Source of the DNA: Siphonodentalium dalli
Taxonomy: Eukaryota > Mollusca > Scaphopoda > Gadilida > Siphonodentaliidae
NCBI GenBank assembly: GCA_032622095.1
Contig: CP136067.1
Span: forward strand, 44,807,549 to 44,871,548
Reading direction: 5' to 3'
DNA length: 64,000 nt
The notes beneath the pieces are model-generated. The model was not told the origin of the DNA and did not search any database. It saw only the letters and a list, made by a program, of their open reading frames with translations. Each line of letters begins with the position of its first letter. Positions within the stretch are counted from its first letter, which is position 1. Below are positions 1-12,205 of the stretch, in pieces. A program made the translations under genes and the position numbers.

Positions 1-636
1 ATTGAAATTTATCTGGATTATGATCCCAAACCATATAGACAATATATATATATATATATATGCCTGAAATTAGTACAGAATAGGCATTCAGAATTTGATA
101 CACAATTTCCATAATATATGGGCTATCAAGAATTGTGGCCCTTGATCTTTTGACCGAAAATGTGATTTTTATTCAATAAATGACCAAAATATTGCATTTT
201 CATACCCAAGGGGCACGAATACCAGATTTTTTCAAGCATGGTCACCTATGTTGGTTCAAATGCCTCTGGCTTCCAACATCAATGTGAAAAAAATTCAAAC
301 TTTCGCCGTTTACAATTCCAGAAAATCAATTTTTAATGCAGATGACAAATTTTGGGTGCTAAAAAATTGACCCAGTATCTAGAGCCACTGTTTCGCAGAA
401 AACGCTACTGCTGTCTATGGGTGGGGTCAAGGTCACTTGCACTTAATTTGTTCATCAGTCTAGAACACCTTTTAAAATTACACAAATTCATATCCCACGT
501 TGTCTCAATGTACATACCACATGAATGGTGCCAGAAACCACTAGCACTTTATATCTATAAAATCACCCCTACTGCGATGATCATTCGAAACTGTGGAGTG
601 TCACCTGAGCCTGGGCTCCGCGTGGTATGTTCCCTT

Positions 637-638
<2 letters not shown>

Positions 639-690
<52 letters not shown>
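639..690. repeat. (TA)n microsatellite
   Basis: An uninterrupted TA dinucleotide run of about 50 bases. A shorter TA run lies at about 43-61. Confidence 0.95.
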
Positions 691-692
<2 letters not shown>

Positions 693-1465
693 TATAGTGT
701 CTTATCGCATGATTTTGGTAATGTTTAAATTGTGACACAGGTCTGAAACTTTACAGGTTTGACCCCCGTGGATCACTGATCATTATAAGAGACTTTGTCA
801 CGCGGCAACTTCTTGGTAACGGTTGCTAGGCAACTACCTGGAATTGTCTGGAAAATGCAACTATAGCTTATATATTGCGTCGCAATGCAAGGCAAGTTTT
901 CTGTGCTTGTAAAACAATGATGTGAAATTTTAGATATACCCGACCAGAAGAGTGAACCAAATGTCTTATTTAAGGATAGCAACGGTTGCTAAGCAAATAT
1001 CACAAATGATCGAATGCCATCATTGCACTAACCATTCAGAGGTATTTTTACCTTAAAAATGAATGTTTTTTTGTGAAAAATAGCCTATGCGCATATATTT
1101 CTACCCGATACTAGCAGGTAACCATTCCATATACACGCCCTGGCTAGGCTGGCCACCGCTGACGTGTATATGGGGCCATTTAAATATATATTAGTGGGTT
1201 TGTCGTGCACAGTACGCTATAAACCGTTTATGATCTGCGCATGCGCGAATAAATCAACTTGATATACTATTATTATATCTTTATTTCCTCCAAAACGATG
1301 AAGATTTTTATAAAGAATATAACATATAACACATATTATCTCAAGTTGACAAAACACAATGCGAATAAAGAAGTAACTATAATTATGTACAATTGTGGAT
1401 ATACACTGATGATGAAATGATTATGATGATGATGATGATGTTGATGCTGATGACGATTACGATGA

Positions 1466-2404
1466 TATTATATACCCATGATTGTAATTATAGAATATAA
1501 AATATATTGGTTTCGCGAATGACCAACTCAGAATTCCGTTAAAATAACAATAACAACCAGCACCTAATTAACGAACCGGTGGCCGACTCGGCCGTCTCCG
1601 ACCACAACCATCAGTGGGCTGCAGAACGAAAAATATCTATGAAAGTTGAAATATAAGACTTACAAATTATCTTTTAAATTTCTTTTATTTGTAATTGACA
1701 TAGCTTGTCACAAACCAAAAATCAACATTATTGACATAATAATGTAAAGGACAATAAACGAAATTGAAATTCCCAACTACACCTTTTACCGGACTCGACA
1801 TCCTGGTCGCGCAGTTCGACTTTTAAACCGGAAAAAACAATTATCTATAAATAAAATGCCCATAGGACCACAGCTATATAACAAAATTGGAGTCACGGGG
1901 CAGCTTGGAATTCCGAGTTGGAAAACGCCGGACAAAGACATTCTAACTTCGTCTCTATCATGCAAGACAGTGACTATATGAATCAGGGAGCTAAATGTGT
2001 TGCTAGAGGTGAAGGTAACTGAAGAATGGCCTTCACCTGATACACGTGACACGTTATTAAAGGATGAAATCTTTTTATTTGATTTGTACATCATATCTAA
2101 ATAATTTAAACTGGTGAATTAATGGGGGAATGGATTTTTGTGAGTGGGAAATTTCTGGGTTTTCCAGGTAAAATTTGGCTGTGTGATAGCCCTGTCGTAC
2201 ACTTGGGGTTTATTTTAAAAAGTAAACATTATGACCTATGATTTTTCTTGCATTTTCGTGATCAACTGGTGTCTATGTAGCTAGGTAAACATCACTGGAG
2301 TGGCCTGCAGGCTTCAATTCAGTGAATTTGGCTGAAACGTAACACTGTCGTCTATGGGAAACCATGCATTTAGTTCAGTGATTCTTGTAATACCAATGGA
2401 AAAT
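1466..2404. repeat. Two-part segment duplicated at 27.3-28.3 kb
   Basis: Bases 1466-1877 match 27312-27736 in the same orientation with few differences. Bases about 2020-2404 match 27900-28310 in the opposite orientation. The piece between them (1878-2019) is not shared. This shows the two loci belong to one repeat family whose parts have been rearranged. No coding potential is recognisable. Confidence 0.75.
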
Positions 2405-2882
2405 ACACTGCATAGTGGCGCGTTTCCGTGAGAACGATAAATCAAAACTGAAGCATCTTTCAAAGAGGGAGCTGTTGGTGTAATACGTCATACCTTGTTG
2501 ATTTAAAGTGTCGGTTACCTATGTTAATAACATAATAGCAATGAGGGGAACCATGCTGATTATCCCAGCGATTCCACGAGTTTACCGCTAATTGCACGAC
2601 GTGAGCCGCGAAGAATGCAAACTGAAAGTGATCTACGATGCAAATTACAAGTGTTCCGAAACGAAAGCTCCCTTCGTAATTTGCCGGTCCATTTCACTCA
2701 CTAACATCGCGCGAGTCGTGTTCAACAGAATTACATGAAATGATCCCAATATACATTTTTTATTTTCTGATGCTGTCACGATTTCTTAGTACATGTGACT
2801 CATTTATTGTTTCTTATTTTCTCCACATGTTTAAAGATGAATAATTCGAATTAACGCTCCCAAATTACTATCTCTTTGGCTT

Positions 2883-2900
2883 GGAGGGGGGGGGGGGGGG
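2883..2900. repeat. Poly-G tract
   Basis: A run of about 17 G residues, a mononucleotide microsatellite on the + strand and a potential G-quadruplex former. Assembly length may be unreliable here. Confidence 0.9.
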
Positions 2901-3923
2901 GTAAAATATTTGATTCGAGTCGAGGAACCCACCAATCAAAGATCAGAGTGATCAGATATCGATATTTTTAAATCTATTGTTTTTCATCACCGGTACTTTT
3001 TGGCGGCATGGCAAAAAGTCGACGAGAAGACGGTCACGGACAAAATTGCGGATGGAGATGGATAAATCTTAAAATCAAGTGGATTTGGGTTTTAGATATT
3101 TGACAGTCCGACCAAATTTCTTTGAACAAAATGTTGACAAATAACAGGTTTTGGGCAATTTTATACTATATTTGACGTTGGTTAGCATTATTTTTGGGCA
3201 ATTTATCGATTCTGATAACTGAAGCGTATTCCCAAAACTGTTGCTGCTGCTGTTGTTGTTGTTGGAATCTGATGATAAGGGGACCATCGAATCAGATTGA
3301 GTACCTTTAAGGGCCAGACGCACAATTTGCCGGATATAATTATTTCAAAATGGATTATCTCCAAAGTACGTCTGGAATTTCCTTTTGAAATTTGGTACAA
3401 CGATCATTGTGACACAATATTTAAGAACCTCGACTAGTTGAAAATTATAACCCCATTTACTGTACTTTTTGGCGTGAAAAATATGTAAATTTTCAATTTT
3501 ACCAGTAACTTATGTAAGAAATAACTTGTTCAAATGTGCAGGCCATATATCCATTATATCATATCATGGGATGAGATCATGGGATGATTCTTATTTTTTC
3601 TTGATTCAAGAAATTTCAGAATTATTTTCATTTAGAAAGACATCACCACCCATAAATATTTTTCTGTATTTGAGACTTTCCACTATGTCATGCCTTATTC
3701 TATCAGTTCTTGGTACCTTAAGGGACAAAACCGAAAATGATATTTTCAACTTCTCAAATGTATTGAAATCCATTGATTTTGGTCTTCTCTTAATTATTGT
3801 TCAGATTCTATATACAATGAAGATGAGGATATGTGACATTCAAGATTGTTCGCCGGATAGAACCAGAGAACTTCTTTGTTGAAAATGTCTTGCAATTTGT
3901 GCCTGCATGTTATGTTCGCAGGG

Positions 3924-4011
3924 GCTTCTATATACGCACCGTCTTCACGTTAATGGTACTATAATATAATATTATAGTACCATTAACGTGAAGCAGGTGC
4001 GTATATAGAAG
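3924..4011. repeat. Hairpin (fold-back) element
   Basis: Inverted arms begin GCTTCTATATACGCACC and end with its complement. An inner arm reads CACGTTAATGGTACTATAAT, and the centre is ATATTATA-like. The whole unit is about 88 bp and folds on itself with one small mismatch region. No clear target-site duplication was found. Confidence 0.8.
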
Positions 4012-4109
4012 CGGCGTATATGGGCAGTGCAAAAGGGGGCGGGCAGCGGAGCGCGTTACTGGCCCATGTGGGTATGTTATACAGTTCTCTGTCAGGACAC
4101 CAAGACGTT

Positions 4110-4180
4110 CCCAGATTTTTGACTGATTGAATATGATCTCTACAGGTGTAGCCAGAGTAGAGATTCATGGCATGATCTAG
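4110..4180 (-). repeat. Copy of dispersed repeat 'ATCATGCCATGAATCTC'
   Basis: Read on the minus strand this contains ATCATGCCATGAATCTCTAC followed by a tract ending in CTGTAGAGATCATATTC. The same block recurs at about 5118-5225, 5521-5640, 40165-40270, 43434-43560 and 43795-43885 in both orientations. Confidence 0.7.
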
Positions 4181-5520
4181 TTTCAGTAAAGATTTCTATT
4201 CTGGAAAACCTTTCGCGACAGAAAGCACAATATGTCTACCATGCATGAGCGAGTGGCGGTACATATGCAAGATTCAAGATTCTTTATTGTTGTTCTAATT
4301 ACATGTGTAATACACGAACAAATCAAATATAATAGATAGCACTGTGGTGTAAACAATTAAAATAGTAAGTATAACAATTGAAATTTAATAAAGTCATTGT
4401 AAACATTTGCCGTCGTCGCATGTATATATGTCTAGAGATGGTAAGGTAAGGTGGTGCTGCGGTGATCCGAATAATATATAGTATACCAATGGTTGCAAAG
4501 TCCATTCCTGTGGGGTATACCCTCGACAAGGAGTGAACTATGCAACATGTTGGGCGTATCTTAAAAACCCACACAACTTGTTCATGTGCACAGTATCGGT
4601 TGTGTTTAGAATTGAGCAGAAGTTATAAACGTTTATTTGCTCAGTAAGGTGGCGGGGTAGAAGCTGTCGCGCCAATTATCGTTGAGTGCACTAGTGTTAT
4701 CATGTGCGAATCGAATTACCACATCATCTTTGCCCCATCGAGGGGAAATTTCTATCAAATAATTAAACAGTTAGCGTTTTTGTTAATGATAAGGATGTTA
4801 ATTAGTCAGTATTAATAGAGTCGTTCCTAGAGGGCAACAGACAGCTTCAATCTCCACTATACTTATTACCTTTCAACTGTTCATTCATAATCTCCGATTG
4901 CACAATCACACGTGAATAATTAGATTTCATCGCCGGTTACATATCAGCCAAATTGTTTTTCCAGATATTGTTTTACGCCATTGACGTCACACCAAGGCGA
5001 ACATTATCTTTTTTATTTCTCAGAGTCAATTCTTGCGACATTGGTATATACATAATTCGGCTTGCTACATGATTGCATACCTACAACCCACACACTGGGA
5101 ATGATGTCTACAAGAAACCAGAGACCACACAAGAACCTGTGTCATGCCATGAATCTCTATACACTCGTTGCGAACGTAGAAACCATATTTCATTATGCAG
5201 TTCAAAACGAGGGAACGTTGAACATATTTACAACGCAATGGAAATATTTCATTGATACTAGTTCCTTAATAATCCATTTCACAGTATGCATGGGGTGTAC
5301 GTGATTGCTTTAATTTTGTTATCCGATATCGCAATAATATTGAATTTATTACGCTGGAATAATTCCATTATTGTAAGCGACGCAACTTATTAACTCGTTC
5401 ACCAAAGTCACATAACTCGTGCAATCTTGGGCTGGGACCTTCACCATGCAATATATACGATGAAATACAAATTAATGACGGGTACCAACTAAGATATATA
5501 TATTACATGCAATGCTTTTT

Positions 5521-5640
5521 GAATGTTATAAATTTCCCTGTCATATAACATCAAAATGTTCACATGTTTTGAACTGGTAGAGTTTGATTTCTACAGGTGT
5601 TGCCAGATTAGAGATTCGTGCATGACATGATCTAACAAAA
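5521..5640 (-). repeat. Copy of dispersed repeat 'ATCATGCCATGAATCTC'
   Basis: This longer copy also shows the second half of the consensus (GAACTGGTAGAG, complement of the CACCAGTTCAAAACCTGG block) and the CCCTGTCATATAACATC block. A degraded + strand copy lies at 5118-5225. Confidence 0.7.
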
Positions 5641-6182
5641 ACCCCGAAACATAAGACACCTGAGTTATATTAACATTTGACATGGGGTTCGTGTGTTCTT
5701 CTTGCATGTAGACACGATATGGTTTTCTTGTATAGACACGGTCCGGGTGTCTGTTGGTTCCGTTCGTCCCCCATGCATGGTACTCGATCACACACAGGTC
5801 ACCAGAACAAAAATTTACCCCACCCCAGTATATACTTAATCATACAGAAAGGTATCCAACTTCTTCAAGGCTACCATTTTTTATAATTTTTTCAACGTCT
5901 ATACTGGTCTATAAACTAGATAAAAATACACAAAAATAATAATTGTCAGGTTTCGGGGATAAAAATATAGGTCGGAAAATATGTTTTATCACCTAATTTG
6001 CCCATAAAAGCAGTTTCATAATTATCGATAAGAGACACGTTTAATATCAGCGCGTGCGATGACGTCACATCGTTCTTCAAATGACTTGTGATCGCTGCGG
6101 TTTTTATCGTTGTTTTCGATGGATATTTCGCATTGCTTCGCGTTTATTTGATCATGTGATAAAAAGTATCTCACACTCGTCC

Positions 6183-6291
6183 TATTTTATACGTAATTTA
6201 TCAACCTCGTCCACTAAATTCTATTTGAGCCTCGGTAAACCTCGGCTCAAATCGAATTTAGTGAACTCGGTTGATAAATTCCGTATAAAAT
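6183..6291. repeat. Hairpin element, about 48-bp arms
   Basis: The left arm runs from TATTTTATACGTAATTTATC to ATTTGAGC (6183-6230). The right arm is its near-complement from GCTCAAAT to GTATAAAATA (6245-6291). A 14-nt centre separates them. Confidence 0.85.
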
Positions 6292-6879
6292 AGAAACTCA
6301 TATGAGATCCTCTATAAATACTTTTATACGGACATTATATATGCCACTAAAGGTCATAAACTCAAGAAAAACCGAGTCCCAACTATGGGATTTTATATTT
6401 TACTTCAGCATGGCACAATACAGCGCGTTAAGTGTTAATCCATTCCTTATATGGTGAAAATAAGGAGCGGTTATCTCACTTCTGTGCGAAAAAAATGAAA
6501 ATATGCTGCATGACTTCGGTATGATACGGTATCGTATCAATCCTTTCAAATTATGTGGACAGAATTTGGAGGTTCAAATCATCCATATATCCGCCAAATA
6601 TAAATCCGTTATAAACCATATACTGGACAATTTGTTCGGGAATGTTGTGTTCTTCAGGCGATATTGTTCGATAATCAATAAATTACTAATATAAACACCT
6701 CAAAATAAGTAAATCACACCTGACACATTACACTGTATCTAAATGCAAGAAGCCGAGTGTCTGGAAGTTTTACATGCATGTTCGTACAAGGCACGGGCGC
6801 CGTCCGTTGCAGAAATATTCATATTTGTTCAAATCGCCATCAACAGAAGGAATATTAATATCTATATAGTTTTGTTCAT

Positions 6880-7205
6880 ATGCCAAACATAATCAGCGCG
6901 TAAATAGTATATTGTCATCAAGACGTACGATGGTGTACGTAAACAAGAACCTGCTCGTGTTACAGAAGTTGTGCTTCTATTTACATAACACAGCGCAATT
7001 CTATTGGTTAATCACACAAAAATGGTATAAACGCTCTTTATTATTTCCATATCCGGAAAACAATGACAAATAACGTTCTTTATGTTTCCCATATCCGGAT
7101 CTAAACAAAAGCCAGGAAACGTAATGTTTTTTGCTTTTGTTGACATAACAAAGGGGAAAAAAATTGACAATAACATACAGTTTATGCCATATTTATGATT
7201 GGTCT
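6880..7205. repeat. Fold-back element related to 34702-34860
   Basis: The left end carries CATAATCAGCGCGTAAATAG and the right end the complementary GACAATAACATACAGTTTAT...CATATTTATGATTGG. The inner part AACAAAAGCCAG...CTTTTGTT is shared with the tighter copy at 34702-34860. This copy is longer and more diverged, with a motif CGCTCTTTAT inside. Confidence 0.6.
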
Positions 7206-7574
7206 AAGAACAAGGTCTGTCTATATTTTACTATTCTTTCTGTTTATGCCGGTTTTTGACGGAGATGAATATTTTAACAGCATATACCCACCGGCAACGC
7301 GCCCGTATCTTTATGTTCGGCAACATAATGTTCGATGGCGTAGCAATATAGAGCGTTTATTATCAGCTTAGAATATATGTAGGAAAATTGGTAAATATGT
7401 CTCATCTGATCAGGGGATTGCCATGTGGTAGGAGCCTTTGAAGGGGGGCTAATACGGTATATGACACACATGCGTTTATCATCAGCCCAGACGATATGTG
7501 TGAAAATTGGTGCAGATAAGTAAAATTACGCGGGGAATGTCTCAGGATAGGTGCTGTTGACATCAAGTGGCTTA

Positions 7575-7652
7575 AAGGGGCACTAATAATTAGAAATAAA
7601 GAGCGTTAATTGTCAATTTAACATATAGATATAATATCCGGATAGTCACGCA
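7575..7652 (+). repeat. 78-bp direct repeat, upstream copy
   Basis: The block beginning GGGCACTAATAATTAGAAAT and ending GGATAGTCACGCAATA is repeated at 9080-9157 with about three differences. The downstream copy abuts the open frame of the LINE ORF1. Confidence 0.9.
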
Positions 7653-8458
7653 ATAGGTGCCGTTTACTTCAGATGACTAATAATTATTTTAAGACTTGAA
7701 TGGCCACTAATAAATCATGCATTCTTCACCTGAGCAACACAGGATACCACAGCTAGTTACCAAGAACTACTCTTATTATATGACCATTAATTCCATCCGG
7801 AAATTCCAATAGTAAATCATATCCACAAGGAGTTAATAAATCGCAATATACCACGTGTTCTTGTAAATAAGAAATGTATGTTAACATCTTAATATTAAGA
7901 TTCCGTGATGTCATTGTCTATAAATAGGTCCCCTTGAGTCCTGACCCACCCCTTGTTGAAAATAGGTTGTGTACTACAATGTACATGCATGCATTGGTCA
8001 CTATTGAGGTTCTAAGAGATTCAAAACATGGATATGTCGTATACTAAAAAAGCTACTAGTTTTTAGTAATACTAAGGCTATGATGGCATTCCTCTTCACT
8101 TATGTTGCGGAATATTCATACAAGTCCAAGATGGCGGCCAGAATGGCGACCACAATTGAAAAACGAGAAACGCTCAGCTAACTTTCAATATGGAGAATCA
8201 TTCTGTGTTGAGTTTTATTGTGAATGAGATTAGAAACGTAGGTATGGCTCTGCATGTTTCATGTGGTCGGGTGACCAGGAACTATCCACTTGGCACAAAC
8301 GGCTCGAAGATTCACTAAAGGGCCAGATTTGGAAGAATTCAACATAACTGTTAGGTCCGACATATTACATCTTTAAATAAAAGCAAAAAAACAACGAAGC
8401 GTAACGTCTGTCCAGTTGTATACGCCTACGTCGAGTACCGGGCACCCTATTCCTTGTG

Positions 8459-8731
8459 TTACAACGCCGAACAGATCGTGTTCACTCGTGCGACCCACCA
8501 TAAGAGGAAGTGGACAACCGAGGATTGATGGCGCTGATCACGTTGCAAATCCTCACTGAGAGCCTGTCGGCCCTCGTCACACACGCAATAGTGATTCATT
8601 TCGTGCAATTCAAGTTCCATATAGTGTTCGATACGATAAACAACGTACTCTTGAGAATACAGAACGGAATGCAATTCAAAGTTGGCGCAATCGTTTTTAA
8701 CTGATTCACGAGTTCTCAGTTAAATACTGAC
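8459..8731 (-). other. Possible orphan exon or gene fragment (unrecognised)
   Basis: On the minus strand an open frame of about 85 residues runs to a TAA at the low-coordinate end. It contains the phrase QEYVVYRIEHYMELELHE. It has less AT bias than its surroundings and a codon-like texture. The segment 'EYVVY' faintly recalls the end of ADP-ribosyltransferase (PARP) catalytic domains, but I see no NAD-binding signature, so this is only a resemblance. There is no convincing start codon context or flanking exon. It could be a decayed retrocopy. Confidence 0.2.
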
Positions 8732-9079
8732 GCACGCGGAAACCTGCTCTTTGGGGTTCTAAGCGCCCAATAAATTTGATAATTGAGACTAGATGTAAGA
8801 TCGAAAGATTGCCCTCTTCAATTCAGAACCGATAAACTATAACATTATATATACCTGTGGCGAGTAAATAGCATCCAGTATAGTGAGACAACTATGTTAT
8901 ATTTCCGAACGAGGAACTTGCAACAGTTTCAATTGATTTCTGTAGTTAACACCCAGACATGAAGCCTACCATTGAATACTCCGTATTATATGGGGCCGCC
9001 ACTCATGCGAGCAAACAACCGGTTGTTCGATATATATTAGTTCATATACCATTGGTCAGATGTTTCCGCCACACATTAA

Positions 9080-9157
9080 ATGGGCACTAATAATTAGAAA
9101 TAAAGAGCGTTAATTGTCAACTTAAAATATAGATATAATATCCGGATAGTCACGCAA
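9080..9157 (+). repeat. 78-bp direct repeat, downstream copy
   Basis: Second copy of the block at 7575-7652. It ends at CACGCAATA, immediately before the LINE ORF1 frame, so the repeat boundary coincides with the 5' edge of recognisable LINE sequence. Confidence 0.9.
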
Positions 9158-9159
9158 TA

Positions 9160-11184
9160 TTGAAATTTGATGGAAATCTACTAAGTAAACTTCGTGGATC
9201 ACCGGAGACAGTCAACTATACATTAAACTGGAATAAAATGGATGTTAATGAAGAAAATTTAATCGTAACAGACGAGTGGGACTATTCGCTGGATGTGAAG
9301 AAAGCAGAAAAAAAGAAAACAGACGGAATGGTGGACACTTTCGAGAAAATTGAAGTTAAAATCAAAGGTAAATGCATAACATTGGAACTCGATACAAACC
9401 GTTTTGAATGTTACAAAAAAGGTATCATGGACAAATATTGGAATAAAAAACAATCTATCGAGAAATGTGGTGCGATATGGAGATGTGCAAGTGATAAAGA
9501 TAGGAATTTAGTCGAGGACATTGTAAATGTACCTGCGAAAACCAAAGCCCGGCGAGTCACTATTCACCTCATTCGTACAGAAAATAAAATTATGCTACAA
9601 GGAACAAAAGAGAATGTGTCTTGGTGGCTAAAGAACATTTTGGCTGTTGTTTACAAGTCCGGATTTGATTCGGAATTCAATATGGACATTCTTAGGAATC
9701 TGGATTCTGTTCTCGATAAACAAGATGAAAACGCTGATACGGGGAATATTCAACCTGTAATACATTATACTGAACAAGCAGATGTTATTCAAAACCAAAA
9801 TTCGCACGTCACAATGAATACTGAAAGCAGCGAAGAAATAAATGTGACATCCGTTGATATTGACAAAAAACAATGTAAATCTGTCTTGTTTGTTACTCCA
9901 AAAAGGAAACATGGTTTGACTGTTAATAAAAAGGCTCGGAAATCTATTGGAGACTACATATCTACCACAACGTTAAAACGGTCTGTTGATGAGCTACATA
10001 TGATGATGGAAGAAAGTAAGCTGGATGGGATAGAAATGAACGACTATTTTCATCAAACCATTAATGATATTCGTAGTGAAATGATTGACAACATCAACGC
10101 AAAAACTGCAGAATTGGAATTGAAGATAAGTAAGCGATATGAAAGCATACAAAGCATACAATCTGAGCTTGATAAGAAGATCTGTAAATTAGAACAGGAA
10201 TCCAAAGAGTTACGAAAGCATAACGGCAGACTCGCGAACCAGGTGTCTTCCCTGAAGAAGTCACTGAAGGATCGAGATTGTGCTTCTGAAAGTAATTCTA
10301 TCTCGAACGCCACAGCGGAAACACCTTCGATCAATGCAGGAATTAAGCCATTAACCGTTCAGAGTGTGGATATAGCTGAAAATCGGCCGACGACGGAGAT
10401 TATTGAACACACAATTCCAATTGCAAACAAATATGATGTGCTAGCTGAACACAACGAATCATTGGTGTCAATTCCTTGTGAATGTGATGAATATTTCTCG
10501 GATGACAGTGATGTGATTAACGAGACTGATGCCTCTGCAATTTCTCAAAATCTTGAGAATCGTAATGAAACTGACCAGCCCCTTCACCTGATACTCGGCG
10601 ACTCATGTTTGAGGAACTCAATTCTGATAAAAATGAGAGTTGAAAACGAAAGAGTTAACATTGTATTTCGTCCGGGTCAGAGGATCGGAGGACTCGTTGG
10701 GTGGTTGCAGGATGACAATGCAGCTAAATTCAGAAATGTTCACAAAGTAACTGTGCATATTGGCATTAATAGCTGCCGAAATAATATTCACACAAAAAAG
10801 TCAGAAATTACGGAACTCATTCATAAAATTAAAGATAAACTTTCAGTTGCTGATATACGCTTCTCTTCAATACTGCCAACTCTGCATTCAAACTTTTTCA
10901 ATCGTCTAGTTGAGGAAACAAATGAATGCTACCGAGAGGTGTGTCGAGAAGAAAACTGTACGTTCGTGGACAATACACCGGGATTCGTTGACATTAGAAC
11001 ATCCGAAATAAGAAGCAATCTTTATTGGGATAATTGGCACCCGAGCTTTGATGGGGTCAGAGTATTGGGTCGAAATATTAAATATGTCACAAACTGGAGA
11101 AACAGCTCTGACGGCGGTGTGTTTCGTATGGTAACAAGAAGAAATGCGATAGACAGAGGACACATGGTAACAAGAAAACCATAG
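9160..11184 (+). CDS. LINE (non-LTR retrotransposon) ORF1 with SGNH-hydrolase-like C-terminus
   Basis: An uninterrupted frame of 674 codons. The first in-frame ATG is at 9238; the frame is also open upstream from a TTG at 9160, so the element is probably 5'-truncated. The N-terminal 200 residues are lysine- and acid-rich without a recognised domain. Roughly residues 290-375 look coiled-coil (ELELKISKRYESIQSIQSEL). The C-terminal 190 residues carry SGNH/GDSL esterase blocks: LGDSCLRNS (block I, nucleophile Ser), HIGINSCRNN (block III-like, with S where the usual D follows N) and DNWHPSFDG (block V, catalytic His). Esterase-bearing ORF1 proteins are known from CR1/L2-type LINEs, where ORF1 binds RNA during retrotransposition. 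No recognisable reverse transcriptase follows until 15.1 kb, so this may be a separate fragment from the ORF2 there. The frame has no stops, which suggests recent activity or recent insertion. Confidence 0.8.
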   Translation: MKFDGNLLSKLRGSPETVNYTLNWNKMDVNEENLIVTDEWDYSLDVKKAEKKKTDGMVDTFEKIEVKIKGKCITLELDTNRFECYKKGIMDKYWNKKQSIEKCGAIWRCASDKDRNLVEDIVNVPAKTKARRVTIHLIRTENKIMLQGTKENVSWWLKNILAVVYKSGFDSEFNMDILRNLDSVLDKQDENADTGNIQPVIHYTEQADVIQNQNSHVTMNTESSEEINVTSVDIDKKQCKSVLFVTPKRKHGLTVNKKARKSIGDYISTTTLKRSVDELHMMMEESKLDGIEMNDYFHQTINDIRSEMIDNINAKTAELELKISKRYESIQSIQSELDKKICKLEQESKELRKHNGRLANQVSSLKKSLKDRDCASESNSISNATAETPSINAGIKPLTVQSVDIAENRPTTEIIEHTIPIANKYDVLAEHNESLVSIPCECDEYFSDDSDVINETDASAISQNLENRNETDQPLHLILGDSCLRNSILIKMRVENERVNIVFRPGQRIGGLVGWLQDDNAAKFRNVHKVTVHIGINSCRNNIHTKKSEITELIHKIKDKLSVADIRFSSILPTLHSNFFNRLVEETNECYREVCREENCTFVDNTPGFVDIRTSEIRSNLYWDNWHPSFDGVRVLGRNIKYVTNWRNSSDGGVFRMVTRRNAIDRGHMVTRKP

Positions 11185-12205
11185 TCAGAAATGGTAACGC
11201 CACCAAGATTATAGTATTACATATAAATAGAAATTATAAAAAATACATAAAATATTTTGATAACAATTGCGTTTAAACAAGTAATCCTTCAAATTATTAC
11301 TAACAAAGCAAGTAAACGACTGTGGGGTCACTCAACAGATTATAAAGACTTGGACTTAGTATACTGTAAATACTAAAATTTAAATGAAATAATTAAAAGA
11401 TAAAATTTAGCAAGTAGTAAAAGTTAATTTTCTCATTTAATTTTTTTTGTTGGTTAAATAAAGCAATAATTTAAATGTAACATTTGGTTTAAAAAAAATG
11501 ATTGACCGTGGCTCTTCCAATAATTGCGCGACTGACCTGGTCAATTGTTCTTAAGAAGTTGTTTTGAGAATTACTATGGAGGGAAATAGTTATGGCTGTG
11601 GCTTCGCAAGTAATTAACTTGGTGACGTGATGTTAACAAATCTGAACTCCAGTAAACCAAGGACGCTCCATACCAAATATAAGGTAAATTAATAATTCTT
11701 TAGAAGTTGTTTTAAGATTTACTATGCAGGGAAAGAATTGTGGTGCTGGCTTCGCAACTATTTGACCTCATTGTAACAAATATAAATATTAGTCACTCAG
11801 GCAATGGATGTATCTATTCTGTATATTAAGTTATTGGGTCTTACGTGTCTTGAGATGTCTAAATAGTATTCGATGGACAGATCGCACAAGGGACCCACGC
11901 CAATCTTCTCTGTTGGGATTCCAATTGTTGGCTTATTAAATATGCACATATGCTTAAGATACAGTCGCGCGCGAAGCACACTCCCGTAAGTCGGGTTTTG
12001 GATCCCAGTTAATGAAAATATCATTGAAATAATCGGTTTCCCCCAATAAACATCCATATATTCAATATACATGTTTTGGAGCAGAATTAGGCAGTCCATA
12101 TTGGACGCCATCATGGAATTTATTTTGTTTTGTTTTAATTTTCACACATATTTATTAGTTATGTGGATGGAGTTCGCATTAAACCTCACATCCTTATATT
12201 GGTTA
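11185..12205. other. AT-rich non-coding stretch with a diverged duplication
   Basis: No gene seen. The segment around 11550-11625 (GAAGTTGTTTTGAGAATTAC, then GGCTTCGCAAGTAATT) recurs at about 11700-11770 with moderate divergence, roughly 150 bp apart. This could be the spacer or 3' region of the LINE upstream. Confidence 0.5.

Larger units (their letters stand above)
1..8458. other. Gene-poor, repeat-rich intergenic stretch
   Basis: I see no convincing protein-coding exon here. Open frames are short, AT-biased and show no recognisable domain. The stretch holds microsatellites, hairpin elements and copies of dispersed repeats found elsewhere in the window, listed separately. Around 7,330-7,680 there is a degenerate tandem structure in which motifs such as GAGCGTTTATTATCAG and GGTGCTGTTGACATCA recur roughly every 140-150 bp. 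Confidence 0.6.

Noticed and set aside
352-735. 127-codon open frame on the + strand
   Set aside because: A large part is a Tyr-Ile run from the TA microsatellite; no domain or splice support.
3526-3882. 118-codon open frame rich in Phe, Ile and Leu
   Set aside because: Composition follows the AT-rich DNA; no motif, conserved neighbour or splice signal supports a gene.
8128-8190. CAAGATGGCGGCC start-like sequence (also at about 35180)
   Set aside because: It resembles a strong start codon context but opens only very short frames, and the phrase recurs in dispersed repeats.
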